Assembly: GCF_900188105.1 (NCBI RefSeq)
Contig: NZ_FZNP01000002.1
Location: 62,001 to 126,000 of the forward strand
Direction: 5' to 3'
Origin: Actinomadura mexicana
GTDB lineage: Bacteria; Actinomycetota; Actinomycetes; Streptosporangiales; Streptosporangiaceae
Length of the DNA stretch: 64,000 bases
Shown here: positions 9,387 through 18,943 of the stretch, piece after piece
Layout of the letters: each line of letters starts with the position of its first letter
Position numbering within the stretch: the first letter of the stretch is position 1
The notes under the pieces: generated by a model
Database searches by the model: none
Told to the model about the DNA's origin: nothing
Seen by the model: only the letters and a program-made list of their open reading frames with translations
Translations under genes and position numbers: made by a program

Positions 9387-12300
9387 GATCCTTCGCTGAG
9401 TCGGTCCTGCTCACGCATGACGGCGAGGACGTAGTCGAACGTCTCCCCGTCGATCCGGGTGACGGGGAACCGGTCGTCGCCGGATGCGCCGGGGACGTCC
9501 CGGCGGTCCGGTCCGGACCATCGGGCGAGCCGGGCCAGCTCCGCGATGGTCTGCTTGTCGAAGAACTGCTCCGGCGTGATGTGCAGGCCCTCCCGGGCGA
9601 CCCGTGAGACGACCATGATGCTGAGGATCGAGTCGCCGCCCAGCTCGAAGAAGTTGTCGAACACGCCGACCCGGTCCAGCGCCAGTACGCGGGTCCAGGC
9701 GTCGGCCAGGATCTCCTCGGCGCGGTCCCGAGGCGGGACGAAGCGCCCCCCCGCCTGCTCTCTCGTGGCCCCGGGCGCCGGCAGTGCCGCGCGATCCACC
9801 TTTCCGCTGGCCGTGAGCGGCAGGGACGTCAGCCACTGGAAGGCCGACGGGACCATGTACTCGGGCAGCCGCGCGGCCAGGAACTCCCGCAGGTGGGGAA
9901 CGGGAACCGCGGAACCGTCGCCGGCCGGGACCAGGTGCGCGACGAGGCGCGTCGTGCCGCCGCCGTCCTGCCGGGTCGTGACCACCACGTCGCGGACCGC
10001 GGGGTGTTCGGCCAGCACGGCCTCGATCTCGCCGAGCTCGATGCGCAGCCCCCGCACCTTGACCTGGAAGTCGGCCCGGCCGAGGAACTCCAGTTCCCCG
10101 TCCGGCAGCCGGCGGACCCTGTCCCCGGTGCGGTACAGGCGCCGGCCGTCGCCGGTGAAGGGGTCGGGCGTGAACCGCTCGGCGGTCGTTCCCGGCCGGT
10201 TCAGGTAGCCGCGGCCGACCTGGACGCCGCCGAGGCACAGCTCCCCCACCACGCCCACCGGGACCCGCTGTCCGTCGCCGTCGAGCACCTCGGCTCGCGT
10301 GTTGCTCACCGGCCGGCCGATCGGGACCGTCCGCTCAGCCGGGTCGCAGGTATGCCAGGTGACGTCGATCGTCGCCTCGGTCGGCCCGTACAGGTTGTGC
10401 AGGGCGACGCCGGGCAGGACTTCGGCGAAGCGGCGCGCGAGCTCCGCCGGCAGGGGTTCACCGGAACAGAGCACCCGCCGCAGGCAGGCCGGGCGGCCGA
10501 GTTCCCGCACCCGGTCCAGGAACGGGTTGAGCATGCTCGGCACGAAGTGCACGGTCTGCACACCCGCACGCGTGATGAGTCCGAGGAGGCGGTCCGGGTC
10601 GCGGTGCCGTCCCGGCTCGGCGACGACCAGGCCGGCCCCGGCCGTGAGCGGCCAGAACAGCTCCCACACCGACACGTCGAAGGTGAACGGCGTCTTGTGC
10701 AGGACGCGGTCCCGCGGGCCGAGCGGAAAGGTCTCCTGCATCCAGCGCAGCCGGTTCGCCAGGCTCCGGTGGCTGATCCCGACGCCTTTCGGGCGCCCCG
10801 TCGAGCCGGACGTGTAGATGACGTAGGCGAGTTCGTCCCCGGCCTCGGCGCCGTCGTCCGTGAACGTCGGCGTGTCGGCCTCCACGGCCGTGTCGAGGTC
10901 CCCGGCGTCCCAGCACAGCAGCCTCGCCCCGGTGCCGGCCAGGTCGTCGGCAAGCTCGCCGGCGAGGTCCTCGGAGGTCAGTAGGACGACGGCGCCCGAG
11001 TCCGTGAGGACGAAGCGCCGGCGGGACGCCGGGTGATCCGGTTCCACGGGAAGGTACGCACCGCCGGCGGCGAGCACGGCGTGCACCGCGACCACCAGTT
11101 CCACGCCGCGGTGCAGGCACACCCCGACCACGCTCTCCGGGCCGACGCCGGCGCGGCGCAGCCGCGCGGCCAGCCGGTCGACCGCGGCGGCGAACTCGCG
11201 ATAGGTGATCCGGCGCTCGCCGAACCCGACCGCGAACGCCTCCGGCGAACCCGCCGCCTGCTCGGCCACCAGGTGCGGCACGCGCTCGCGCCGGTGGGCG
11301 CGGCGGGTCTGGTTCCACTCCGCGATCTGGGCGTGCTCCCCGGCGGTGAGCATGGGGAGCGCCGGCACCGGGCGCTCCGGCTCGGCCACCGCGGCGGCCA
11401 GCAGTGTCAGCAGGTGGCCGGTGAGCCGTTCGACGGTGTCCGCCGTGAACAGGTCCGCGTCGTACTCGAACACGCCGCGCAACCGGTCGGCGTCCTCGAC
11501 CAGGTAGAGCGCCAGGTCGAACTTCGCCGTGCCGGTGTCCGGGGGGAAGAGCTCCTCGGGCTGCCCGGCGGTCCCGTCCAGCGGCGCCGCGGCCTGCAGG
11601 GTCAGCATCACCTGGAAGACGGGGTTGTGCGCCATGCTCCGCCGCGGCGCCAGCTCCTCCACGAGCCGTTCGAACGGCATCTCCTGGTGGGCGTAGGCGC
11701 GCAGGCAGGTGCGGCGGACCCTGTCCAGCAGCCGGCGGAACGACGGCCGGCCGGAGGTGTCGGTGCGCAGCACCAGGGTGTTCGCGAAGAACCCCGCCAG
11801 CTCCTCGACATCGGCGGACGGCCGGCCGGCGACCGGAGCGCCGACCACGACGTCCGTCTGGCCGGACCAGCGCGACAGGACGGCGGTGAAGCCGGCGAGC
11901 AGCGTCATGAACAGCGTCGCGCCCTCGGCCGCGCCCAGTCTCCGCATCGCGGCGAGCAGGGGCGCGGGAACGTCCACCTCGTGGCGGGCTCCGCGGTGGG
12001 CCTGGACACGCGGTCGCGGGCGATCGGTCGGAAGTGCCAGGAGTTGCGGCGCCCCGGCGAGTTCGTCCGTCCAGAAGCCGACCAGTTCCGCCTGCCGCTC
12101 GCTGGTCAGCAGCTCGCGCTGCCAGGTGGCGAAGTCGGCGAACCGCACCGGCAACGGCTCCAGGGTGTCGGCGGCGAGGAGGCGAAGCAGATCACGCAGC
12201 AGCACACCGCCCGACCAGCCGTCGGTGATGAGGTGGTGCAGGGTGAGACCCAGGACGTGGTCTCTCTCGGACAACCGGATCAGGCAGGCCCGCCACAGCG

Positions 12301-15268
12301 GGGCCGCGCCCAGGTCGAAGACGCGCCGTGCCTCGGCGTCCAGCAGGCGGCGCGCCTCGGCGAGCGGATCCACCGGTCCCCCGCCCGCGGCCGGCGGGCC
12401 GGATCCGTCGAGCTCGATCTCCTTGATCTCCACGTCGACCGACGCGTGCACCGTCTGGAACGGACGGCCGTCCACCGCCGTGACCGAGGTGCGCAGCACT
12501 TCGTGGCGCTCGGCCAGCTGGGCCAACGCGGTGCGCAGCCGGGCCTCGTCCAGCGCGCAGCGCAGCCGCACCGCCACGGGGACGTTGTACGTGGCCTGAC
12601 CGGGTTGCAGCTGTTCGAGCACCCACAGCCGCTCCTGGGAGAACGACGTCTGAAGCGGCCCGCCGTCGCGCGGCATCCGGCGCAGCTCCGGGATCGCGGC
12701 GGCGGCCTCGTGCCGTCCGAGCGCCCCGCGGACGGCGGTCGCGGCGCCCGCGACGGTCGCCTCCTCGAACAGTTCGGCGATCCCCAGGTCGACGCCGAAG
12801 ACGTCCCGTACCCGGCTGAGCAGCCGTACCGCGAGGATCGAGTTGCCGCTCAGCGCGAAGAAGTTGTCGAGCACCCCGAGGCGATCGGTCCGCAGAACCT
12901 CGGCCCAGAGCCCGGCCATCATGCGCTCGATGTCGTCGCGGGGCGGGACGGAGTCCTCCGGCGGCTGCCCGTCCACCGTCTCGGGGATCGGCAGCGCCTG
13001 CCGGTCGATCTTCCCGTTGGCCGTTACCGGAAGCGCCTCCAGCAGCACGAACGCCGCCGGCACCATGTAGTCGGGCAACCGGGAGGCCGCGAACCGCCGC
13101 AGCTCGGCCGGACGAGGCCGCTCCGCCCCGGCCGGCACCAGGTAGCCCACCAGCCGCCGCGAGTCGGGGCCGTGGTCCTCCCGAACCGTCACGACCGCTT
13201 CGCCCACCCCGGGATGCCGGGTCAGCACGGCCTCGATCTCGCCGGGCTCGACGCGGAACCCGCGTATCTTCACCTGGAAGTCGGCTCTGCCGACGAAGTC
13301 CAGGGTGCCGTTCCGCGTCCACCGCACGAGGTCTCCCGTCCGGTACAGCCGGCCGCCCCCGCGCTGGAACACGTCCGGCACGAACCGCTCCGCGGTCAGC
13401 CCCGGTCGCCCCGCGTACCCCCGGCCGACCCCGGTGCCGCCGAGGTAGAGCTCGCCGACGACTCCGGCGGGCACCGGCTGCATCTCGCCGTCGACCACGT
13501 AGGCCCGCATCCCCGGCACCGGGCGGCCGATGGTCGCGATCGGGCCGGCCGTGCCGTCCGGCGGCGCGTCGATCACGGCGTGGCACTGGTCGTCGCTGCA
13601 CTCGGTGAGGCCGTAGGTGTTGAGCAGCGGGACGGTGGGGTGGAGGGCGAGCCACCGGCGGACGAGATCGCCGGGCAGCGCGTCACCCGTGGGCACCAGC
13701 CAGCGCAGTCCCCCCAGCCGCGACGCGGCGGGGCCGGCGAGCATCATGCTGATCGCCGCGGGCACGGCCTGGAGCACGCTCACCCCGCCGCCGCGCACCT
13801 CCTCGGCGAGGCGTTCGGGATCTTCCAGGGCCTCGTCGGGCACCACGTGCACCCGGCCGCCGATCGTCAGGGGGGCGAGGCACTGCCAGACCACCACGTC
13901 GAAGGTGGCCGGTCCGTTCTGGGCGAGCACGTCCTCGGGCCCCATGCCCAGATCGCGGATCTTGGCGGTCATGTGGTTGACCAGGCCGCGATGCAGGACG
14001 CCGGCTCCCTTCGGCGCGCCGGTGGTGCCGGAGGTGAACATGACGTAGGCCGTGGCGTCGGGGAGGCAGCAGGCCGGCGGATCGCCGGCGGGCCGGTCGA
14101 GGTGGGCCTGCGGGCCGATGTCGACGCAGGCGGGGCGCCGGTCCGCCGGCGCCGCCGCCGTCGCGGCGGTGAGGGCCGCGCGGCCCGCCGCGTCGACCAG
14201 CACCACGCCGCAGCCGCTCTGGGCGATGATGTAGCGCAGCCGGTCGGCCGGCTGGTCCGGGCTGAGCGGGACGAACGCGCCGCCGGCCTTGAGCGTGGCG
14301 AGCATCCCCGTGATGAAGTCGGGACCGCGCCGGGCCATGAGACCGACGAACATCTCGGTGCCGGGACCCGGCCCGCGCGAGCGGTGTTCGCGGAGCCGGT
14401 GCGCCAGCCGGTTGGCGCGCGCATCGAGTTCCGCGTAGCTGAGGCGTTCGGAGCCGCTGCTGACGGCGACGGCCTCCGGGGTGCGGGCCGCCTGCGCCTC
14501 GAACAACGCCGGCAGGCAGTCCTCCGGCCGGTCCACGGTCACCGGGCTCGGTCCACCGTCGGCCCAGTCGGCCAGGGCCCGGTGGCGTTCGGACGCGGTC
14601 AGCAACGGCAGGACGGTCACCGGCCGGTCGGGTTCGGCCACGGCCGCGGCCAGCAGCGTCCGCAGACCGCCGGCCAGCCGCTGCGCCGTGTCCCTGTCGA
14701 AGAGGCCCGCGTCGTAGTCCAGTGCGCCGCGGAGAGCGTTCTCGTCCTCCGCGAATCGCAGAGCCAGGTCCAGTGCCGTCCCCCCGGGGCCCATGGCCGG
14801 CTTCACCGGAGTGTCCAGCGCTTCGTCGTCCAGCGTGATCGACACCTGGAACACCGGGTGGTGGGCCGGGTCCGGCGGCAGCGCCAAAGCCTCCACCAGG
14901 GACTCGAAGGGGAGATCACGATGCGCGTCCGCCCGCGCGCGGGTCCGGCGCAGCCGCCCCACCACCCGGCGGAACGACGGGCGCCCCGAGAGGTCCGCGC
15001 GTAGGGGCATCGGCGAACCCACCACGACGTCCGTGAGACCGGACCATCGCGCCAGGACGACGGAGAAGGCCGCCAGCAGCGGGACGAGAAGCGTCGTCTC
15101 CTCAGCGGCCGCCAGTCTCCTCAGGGAGGACAGGGTCTCCCCGGTCACCTCGACCGGGATCCGTTCGGTCCGATGGGACGCCGCATGGCGGGGCCGATCG
15201 GTCGGAAGCGTCAGGACCTCGGGTGCACCGGAGAGCTCCTCCCGCCAGAAGGCGACGTGCGGGATCAT
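9383..15268 (-). CDS. NRPS, (half C)-A-T-C-A(Ser)-T
   Basis: A 1,961-residue two-module protein. It starts at ATG 15268 behind a strong AAGGAGG, yet the first 210 or so residues are only the C-terminal lobe of a condensation domain, with no HHxxxDG half. Next come A1 (about 235-745; [11 protein letters not shown] near 408; by-eye code DVWQVTTDDK, unassigned), T1 with an unusual LSGNS (Ser near 808), a complete C domain (about 850-1290; HHLITDGW near 1010, L-donor style), A2 (near 1310-1800; code DVWHLSLIDK, the classic serine code), and T2 with GGDSI (Ser near 1879). T2 has the form that usually precedes an E domain but none follows. The layout suggests this protein starts the peptide or receives a chain from an upstream protein outside the window. 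Confidence 0.92.
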   Translation of the reverse strand: MIPHVAFWREELSGAPEVLTLPTDRPRHAASHRTERIPVEVTGETLSSLRRLAAAEETTLLVPLLAAFSVVLARWSGLTDVVVGSPMPLRADLSGRPSFRRVVGRLRRTRARADAHRDLPFESLVEALALPPDPAHHPVFQVSITLDDEALDTPVKPAMGPGGTALDLALRFAEDENALRGALDYDAGLFDRDTAQRLAGGLRTLLAAAVAEPDRPVTVLPLLTASERHRALADWADGGPSPVTVDRPEDCLPALFEAQAARTPEAVAVSSGSERLSYAELDARANRLAHRLREHRSRGPGPGTEMFVGLMARRGPDFITGMLATLKAGGAFVPLSPDQPADRLRYIIAQSGCGVVLVDAAGRAALTAATAAAPADRRPACVDIGPQAHLDRPAGDPPACCLPDATAYVMFTSGTTGAPKGAGVLHRGLVNHMTAKIRDLGMGPEDVLAQNGPATFDVVVWQCLAPLTIGGRVHVVPDEALEDPERLAEEVRGGGVSVLQAVPAAISMMLAGPAASRLGGLRWLVPTGDALPGDLVRRWLALHPTVPLLNTYGLTECSDDQCHAVIDAPPDGTAGPIATIGRPVPGMRAYVVDGEMQPVPAGVVGELYLGGTGVGRGYAGRPGLTAERFVPDVFQRGGGRLYRTGDLVRWTRNGTLDFVGRADFQVKIRGFRVEPGEIEAVLTRHPGVGEAVVTVREDHGPDSRRLVGYLVPAGAERPRPAELRRFAASRLPDYMVPAAFVLLEALPVTANGKIDRQALPIPETVDGQPPEDSVPPRDDIERMMAGLWAEVLRTDRLGVLDNFFALSGNSILAVRLLSRVRDVFGVDLGIAELFEEATVAGAATAVRGALGRHEAAAAIPELRRMPRDGGPLQTSFSQERLWVLEQLQPGQATYNVPVAVRLRCALDEARLRTALAQLAERHEVLRTSVTAVDGRPFQTVHASVDVEIKEIELDGSGPPAAGGGPVDPLAEARRLLDAEARRVFDLGAAPLWRACLIRLSERDHVLGLTLHHLITDGWSGGVLLRDLLRLLAADTLEPLPVRFADFATWQRELLTSERQAELVGFWTDELAGAPQLLALPTDRPRPRVQAHRGARHEVDVPAPLLAAMRRLGAAEGATLFMTLLAGFTAVLSRWSGQTDVVVGAPVAGRPSADVEELAGFFANTLVLRTDTSGRPSFRRLLDRVRRTCLRAYAHQEMPFERLVEELAPRRSMAHNPVFQVMLTLQAAAPLDGTAGQPEELFPPDTGTAKFDLALYLVEDADRLRGVFEYDADLFTADTVERLTGHLLTLLAAAVAEPERPVPALPMLTAGEHAQIAEWNQTRRAHRRERVPHLVAEQAAGSPEAFAVGFGERRITYREFAAAVDRLAARLRRAGVGPESVVGVCLHRGVELVVAVHAVLAAGGAYLPVEPDHPASRRRFVLTDSGAVVLLTSEDLAGELADDLAGTGARLLCWDAGDLDTAVEADTPTFTDDGAEAGDELAYVIYTSGSTGRPKGVGISHRSLANRLRWMQETFPLGPRDRVLHKTPFTFDVSVWELFWPLTAGAGLVVAEPGRHRDPDRLLGLITRAGVQTVHFVPSMLNPFLDRVRELGRPACLRRVLCSGEPLPAELARRFAEVLPGVALHNLYGPTEATIDVTWHTCDPAERTVPIGRPVSNTRAEVLDGDGQRVPVGVVGELCLGGVQVGRGYLNRPGTTAERFTPDPFTGDGRRLYRTGDRVRRLPDGELEFLGRADFQVKVRGLRIELGEIEAVLAEHPAVRDVVVTTRQDGGGTTRLVAHLVPAGDGSAVPVPHLREFLAARLPEYMVPSAFQWLTSLPLTASGKVDRAALPAPGATREQAGGRFVPPRDRAEEILADAWTRVLALDRVGVFDNFFELGGDSILSIMVVSRVAREGLHITPEQFFDKQTIAELARLARWSGPDRRDVPGASGDDRFPVTRIDGETFDYVLAVMREQDRLSEGS

Positions 15269-15326
15269 CTCGACCTCCTTGCTGCGTTGGACCGGCGGGC
15301 GGCCAGGGGTTGACCGGGCGCCGGCC

Positions 15327-16313
15327 TCACGAGCGGCTCAGCGGGCGGCGCGGGGCCGGCGGCGACCGGTCGGACCGCTGTTCGGCGGGGGCGTCCGCGT
15401 AGAGCAGGTCGAGATAGCGCTCACCGCGGTCGGGTAGAAGGGTCAGCACCCGTACCGGGCGGGGCAGTCGCGGCAGGAGCTGCCGGAGCCCGGCGACGAC
15501 GGACCCGGACGAGCCTCCGGCGAGGATTCCTTCGGAGCGCAACAGGTCATGGCAGCCTTGGACGGCCTGCTCGTCGTCGACGCGGACCACGTCGTCGATC
15601 TCGTCCCGGCACAGGAGCTCGGGGACGCGGCCCGCCCCGATACCGGGCACCCGGCGCGGGGCCGGCGGATGACCGAAGATCACCGAGCCGACGGCGTCCA
15701 CGGCGACCGCGCGCAACCGCGGGTACGCGACGCGCAGCGCCCGGGTGACCCCGTGGATGGTCCCCGTGGTGCTGACCGCCATGACCACGCAGTCCAGCGG
15801 CCCGTCGATGTCGGCGAGGATCTCCTTCCCGGTGGACTCCGCGTGCGCCTGCCAGTTCAGCCGGTTCGCGTACTGGTTGATCCAGACGGACCGCGGCACG
15901 GCGCTGACGATCTCCCGGACCCGGCGCAGACGCTGCTCCAGGTAGCCGCCGCTGCCCTCGCCCTCGCCCACCATGTCGACGTTCGCACCGTAGCGGCGCA
16001 GCAGGTCCAGGTTCGTGGCGGTGATGTTCGGGTCGACGACCACCGTCAGCGCCAGGCCGTGGATCCGGCACACCATGGCCAGCGCGATGCCGAAGTTGCC
16101 CGAGGTGCTCTCGACCAGGTGCGAGTCGGGGGCGATGGCGCCGTCCCGCAGGCCCTCCTCGATGATGTGCCGGGCCGGACGGTCCTTGACGCTGCCGCCG
16201 GGGTTGAGCATCTCCAGCTTGGCGAGGACCTCGACACCGGGCTCGTCGAACAGCCGGCGCAGCGCGACGATCGGTGTGCGGCCGATGCAGCCGAGCACTG
16301 ATTCGTGGATCAC
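15327..16313 (-). CDS. sbnA: SbnA-like N-(2-amino-2-carboxyethyl)-L-glutamate synthase
   Basis: A 328-residue PLP enzyme of the cysteine synthase fold. It starts at GTG 16313, overlapping the preceding NRPS stop as GTGA; this start gives the normal family length. The PLP lysine is K43 in GGSVKDRPA, and STSGNFG is the substrate and phosphate loop. The stretch [19 protein letters not shown] is characteristic of SbnA proteins, which join O-phosphoserine and glutamate, rather than of ordinary cysteine synthases. SbnB then releases 2,3-diaminopropionate (Dap). No SbnB-like dehydrogenase is in the window, so it must lie elsewhere. The gene implies that Dap is a building block of the product. The family call is firm; the use of Dap by a given module is inferred. 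Confidence 0.88.
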   Translation of the reverse strand: MIHESVLGCIGRTPIVALRRLFDEPGVEVLAKLEMLNPGGSVKDRPARHIIEEGLRDGAIAPDSHLVESTSGNFGIALAMVCRIHGLALTVVVDPNITATNLDLLRRYGANVDMVGEGEGSGGYLEQRLRRVREIVSAVPRSVWINQYANRLNWQAHAESTGKEILADIDGPLDCVVMAVSTTGTIHGVTRALRVAYPRLRAVAVDAVGSVIFGHPPAPRRVPGIGAGRVPELLCRDEIDDVVRVDDEQAVQGCHDLLRSEGILAGGSSGSVVAGLRQLLPRLPRPVRVLTLLPDRGERYLDLLYADAPAEQRSDRSPPAPRRPLSRS

Positions 16314-18943
16314 CGGTCCGCTCCCGCGTCGCCGGGCGCGGGCTCGTCCAGGCATGCCTCCAGCCGCCGGGCCACCTCGGGGACGGCCGGTCCGTAGACG
16401 AACTCCAGATGGGAGCCGGCGTCGATCTCCTCGACCCTCAGGCCGCCGATCGGGAAGCGGGCCCACTCGGCCGCCAGGTCGCGGTCGGTGCGGTTCTTCT
16501 GCGTCAGCAGCGTGACCGTCCCCGGATAGGACGGCCGGTAGGCGGAGACGGCCCGCGCGTTCAGCTCCAGGCGGCGGCAGAACGACTCGAACTCGGCCGG
16601 CTCGACGTCGGGCGGCAGGTCACCGGCGCGCTTCCCGGCCTCCAGCGCCCGGTGCAGCTGCACCTGCGGTTCCAGACCGCGCAGTTCCTCCTCCGGTGGG
16701 GAGAACAGCAGCCAGCCCGCGAGGATGAACGCCAGGTCGGGTTCGGGCGGGGCGTCGGTGAGCGGTGCCGAGTCCAGCAGCACCACCGAGCCCACCCGGT
16801 GGCCCGCGGCGTGCAGGCTGTCGGCGACGGCGAGCGCGAACCTGCCCGCCCCCGAGAAGCCGCACAGGTGGTAGGGCCCCTCCGGGTGCACCCGGCGCAC
16901 CTCTTCGGCGTAGCGGTCCGCCATCTGCTCCATGGTCAGCACGCCGGGGTCGGCGCCGCCGTGGAAGAAGCCGTCAGCCTGGACGCCGTAGAGCGCCCGG
17001 CCGCTGCCCAGCGCCCTGGCCAGCTCGAAGTAGTGGTACAGCTCCCCGATCACCGCGTGCAGGAAGAAGATCGGGGCCCGGGGCCCACCGGGCTGCAGCT
17101 CCACCACGAACGGGGGGTCCGCCGAGAGCGGCTCGCTGGAGCGGATCCAGTCGGCCAGCGCCTCCACCGTGCGGGTCGCGTACAGGTCGTGGAGGGTCAC
17201 CGACCGGCCGGTGAGCCTGCACAGCCGGTCGACCACCAGCATTCCCGGCATGGAGCTGCCGCCGAGGTCGAAGAACTCGTCGTGCGCGCCGATCGGCGTG
17301 ACGCCGAGCACGTCCGACCAGACCTGCGCGACGTAACGCTCCCAGCGGTCGCGCGGCTCGACGAAGCCGGGGGAGGGCGCCCAGCCGGACGGGGCGGACC
17401 GCTCATCCGGTGCGCCGCTCTCCGGGGGGCTCTCCGACGGGGTTCCCGGCCGCTGTCCGGGTCGCGGGTCCGGCAGGTGGGTGATCGGCAGATCGGGATC
17501 GGCGGTGACGGCGGCGAGGACCTCGACCAGGTACCCCGCGAGCCGCTCGATGGTCGTCGCGTCGAAGATGTCGGTGGCGTACTCGAAGGTCCCGGTCAAC
17601 CGGCCCCGGGCCTCGTTCAGGTAGAGCGACAGGTCGAACTTCGCGCCGGCGCCGCCGGGGACGGCCACCGGCTCGGCGACCGTCCCCGGGAGGTCGAGGT
17701 GGCCCTGCGGTACGTTGCCGAACCCGAAGTTGACCTGGAAGAGGGGGTTGTAGGCGGTGTCGCGCGCCGGCGCCAGGTGCTCGACGAGCTTCTCGAAGGG
17801 CAGGTCCTGGTGCTCGAACGCGCGCAGGGACCGCTGGCGCACGCGGTGGAGAAGCCGCCGGAACGACGGCCGGTCGGACACGTCCGTGCGCACCACGACG
17901 CTGTTGACGAAGAAGCCGATCAGGCCCTCCAGGTCCGGGTGGTGGCGCCCGGCGACGGGTGTGCCCACGACGACGTCGGTCTGTCCCGACCATCGCGACA
18001 GCACGGTGACGAACACGGCCAGCAACGCCATGAACAGCGTGACGTCAGTGCTGCCGCTCAGATCCCGGGCCGCGCGCAGCAGGTCGCCGGGCACCTCGAA
18101 GTCGTGGCGGGCGCCGCGGCCGGTCCGCACCCGCGGTCTCGGCCGGTCGGTGGGCAGAGCCAGCGGTTCCGGCGCGCCGGCGAGTTCCTCTTTCCAGAAG
18201 GCCGCCAGGCCCGCGACCATGTCGTCGGTCAGGCGCTCGCGTTGCCAGACCGCGAAATCGCCGTACTGCAGGGGCAGCGGCGGCAGCACCGGGTGCTCCG
18301 GAGCCGGATCCTTCCGCGATGCGGTGTAGAGCCGTCCCAGCTCGGAGAGGAACACGCCGACCGACCATGCGTCGGTGATCGTGTGGTGCATGGCGACGCC
18401 GAACAGGTGATCCCGCGGGCCCGTCCGCACCAGCCGCGCCCGCCAGAGCGGCGCCGCCGTGAGATCGAAGCCGCGCTCGACGTCGCCGGCCAGGAGCCGT
18501 TCGGCGGCGGCGCGCGGGTCCGGTGCGGCCGACAGGTCGGTCATCTCCCAGGGCACGGTCACCGAGTCGTGCACGATTTGGGCCGTCCGGTCGCCGGTCC
18601 AGGCCAGGGAGGTCCGGAGGATCTCGTGCCTGGCGGTCAGGTCGGCCAGTCCGGCGCGCAACCGGTCGGCGTCGAGGTCGCCGCGCAGCCGTCCGGCGGT
18701 CGAGACGACATAGGCCGCCGAGTCGGGCCGGAGCCGGTCCAGCAGCCACAGCCGTTCCTGGGAGAAGGACGCGGGCAGCGGGGCACCGGTGCGGGGCACC
18801 GGCCGCGGATCCGCCGGGCCCGCCGCCGCGGCGCCGTCCCGTGCCGGGCCGCGCATCCGGCGCAGGACGAGTTCGCGTGCCTGCGGGCTGAGCGCGGCGA
18901 GGCGCTCGGCGAGGCCGGACGGGCCGGACGTTGCCTCATTCAT
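16310..18943 (-). CDS. NRPS terminal module C-T-TE with no adenylation domain
   Basis: An 877-residue protein starting at ATG 18943, overlapping the previous NRPS by eight bases (ATGAATGA). The condensation domain (about 48-450) has HHTITDAWS near 185, in L-donor style ([13 protein letters not shown]). A Pro/Ser-rich linker then runs straight into a carrier domain with LGGSS (Ser near 564), and a type I thioesterase follows (about 620-865) with GFSGAG near 696, an Asp in VVLLDSAPL and a His in AGSHLEF. No adenylation domain, nor any remnant, lies between C and T. The carrier must therefore be charged in trans. The thioesterase makes this the chain-release protein. The best in-cluster candidate to charge it is the adenylation domain of the 29,797-32,970 gene. 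Confidence 0.92.
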   Translation of the reverse strand: MNEATSGPSGLAERLAALSPQARELVLRRMRGPARDGAAAAGPADPRPVPRTGAPLPASFSQERLWLLDRLRPDSAAYVVSTAGRLRGDLDADRLRAGLADLTARHEILRTSLAWTGDRTAQIVHDSVTVPWEMTDLSAAPDPRAAAERLLAGDVERGFDLTAAPLWRARLVRTGPRDHLFGVAMHHTITDAWSVGVFLSELGRLYTASRKDPAPEHPVLPPLPLQYGDFAVWQRERLTDDMVAGLAAFWKEELAGAPEPLALPTDRPRPRVRTGRGARHDFEVPGDLLRAARDLSGSTDVTLFMALLAVFVTVLSRWSGQTDVVVGTPVAGRHHPDLEGLIGFFVNSVVVRTDVSDRPSFRRLLHRVRQRSLRAFEHQDLPFEKLVEHLAPARDTAYNPLFQVNFGFGNVPQGHLDLPGTVAEPVAVPGGAGAKFDLSLYLNEARGRLTGTFEYATDIFDATTIERLAGYLVEVLAAVTADPDLPITHLPDPRPGQRPGTPSESPPESGAPDERSAPSGWAPSPGFVEPRDRWERYVAQVWSDVLGVTPIGAHDEFFDLGGSSMPGMLVVDRLCRLTGRSVTLHDLYATRTVEALADWIRSSEPLSADPPFVVELQPGGPRAPIFFLHAVIGELYHYFELARALGSGRALYGVQADGFFHGGADPGVLTMEQMADRYAEEVRRVHPEGPYHLCGFSGAGRFALAVADSLHAAGHRVGSVVLLDSAPLTDAPPEPDLAFILAGWLLFSPPEEELRGLEPQVQLHRALEAGKRAGDLPPDVEPAEFESFCRRLELNARAVSAYRPSYPGTVTLLTQKNRTDRDLAAEWARFPIGGLRVEEIDAGSHLEFVYGPAVPEVARRLEACLDEPAPGDAGADR

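Noticed and set aside
15327..16313. Siderophore (staphyloferrin-like) cluster, suggested by the SbnA homologue
   Set aside because: There is no IucA/IucC-type synthetase, no iron uptake gene and no hydroxamate or catechol gene in the window; SbnA also feeds Dap into many NRPS products.
15327..16313. Ordinary cysteine synthase
   Set aside because: The [16 protein letters not shown] stretch and the position between NRPS genes fit SbnA; cysteine synthases have different loops here.
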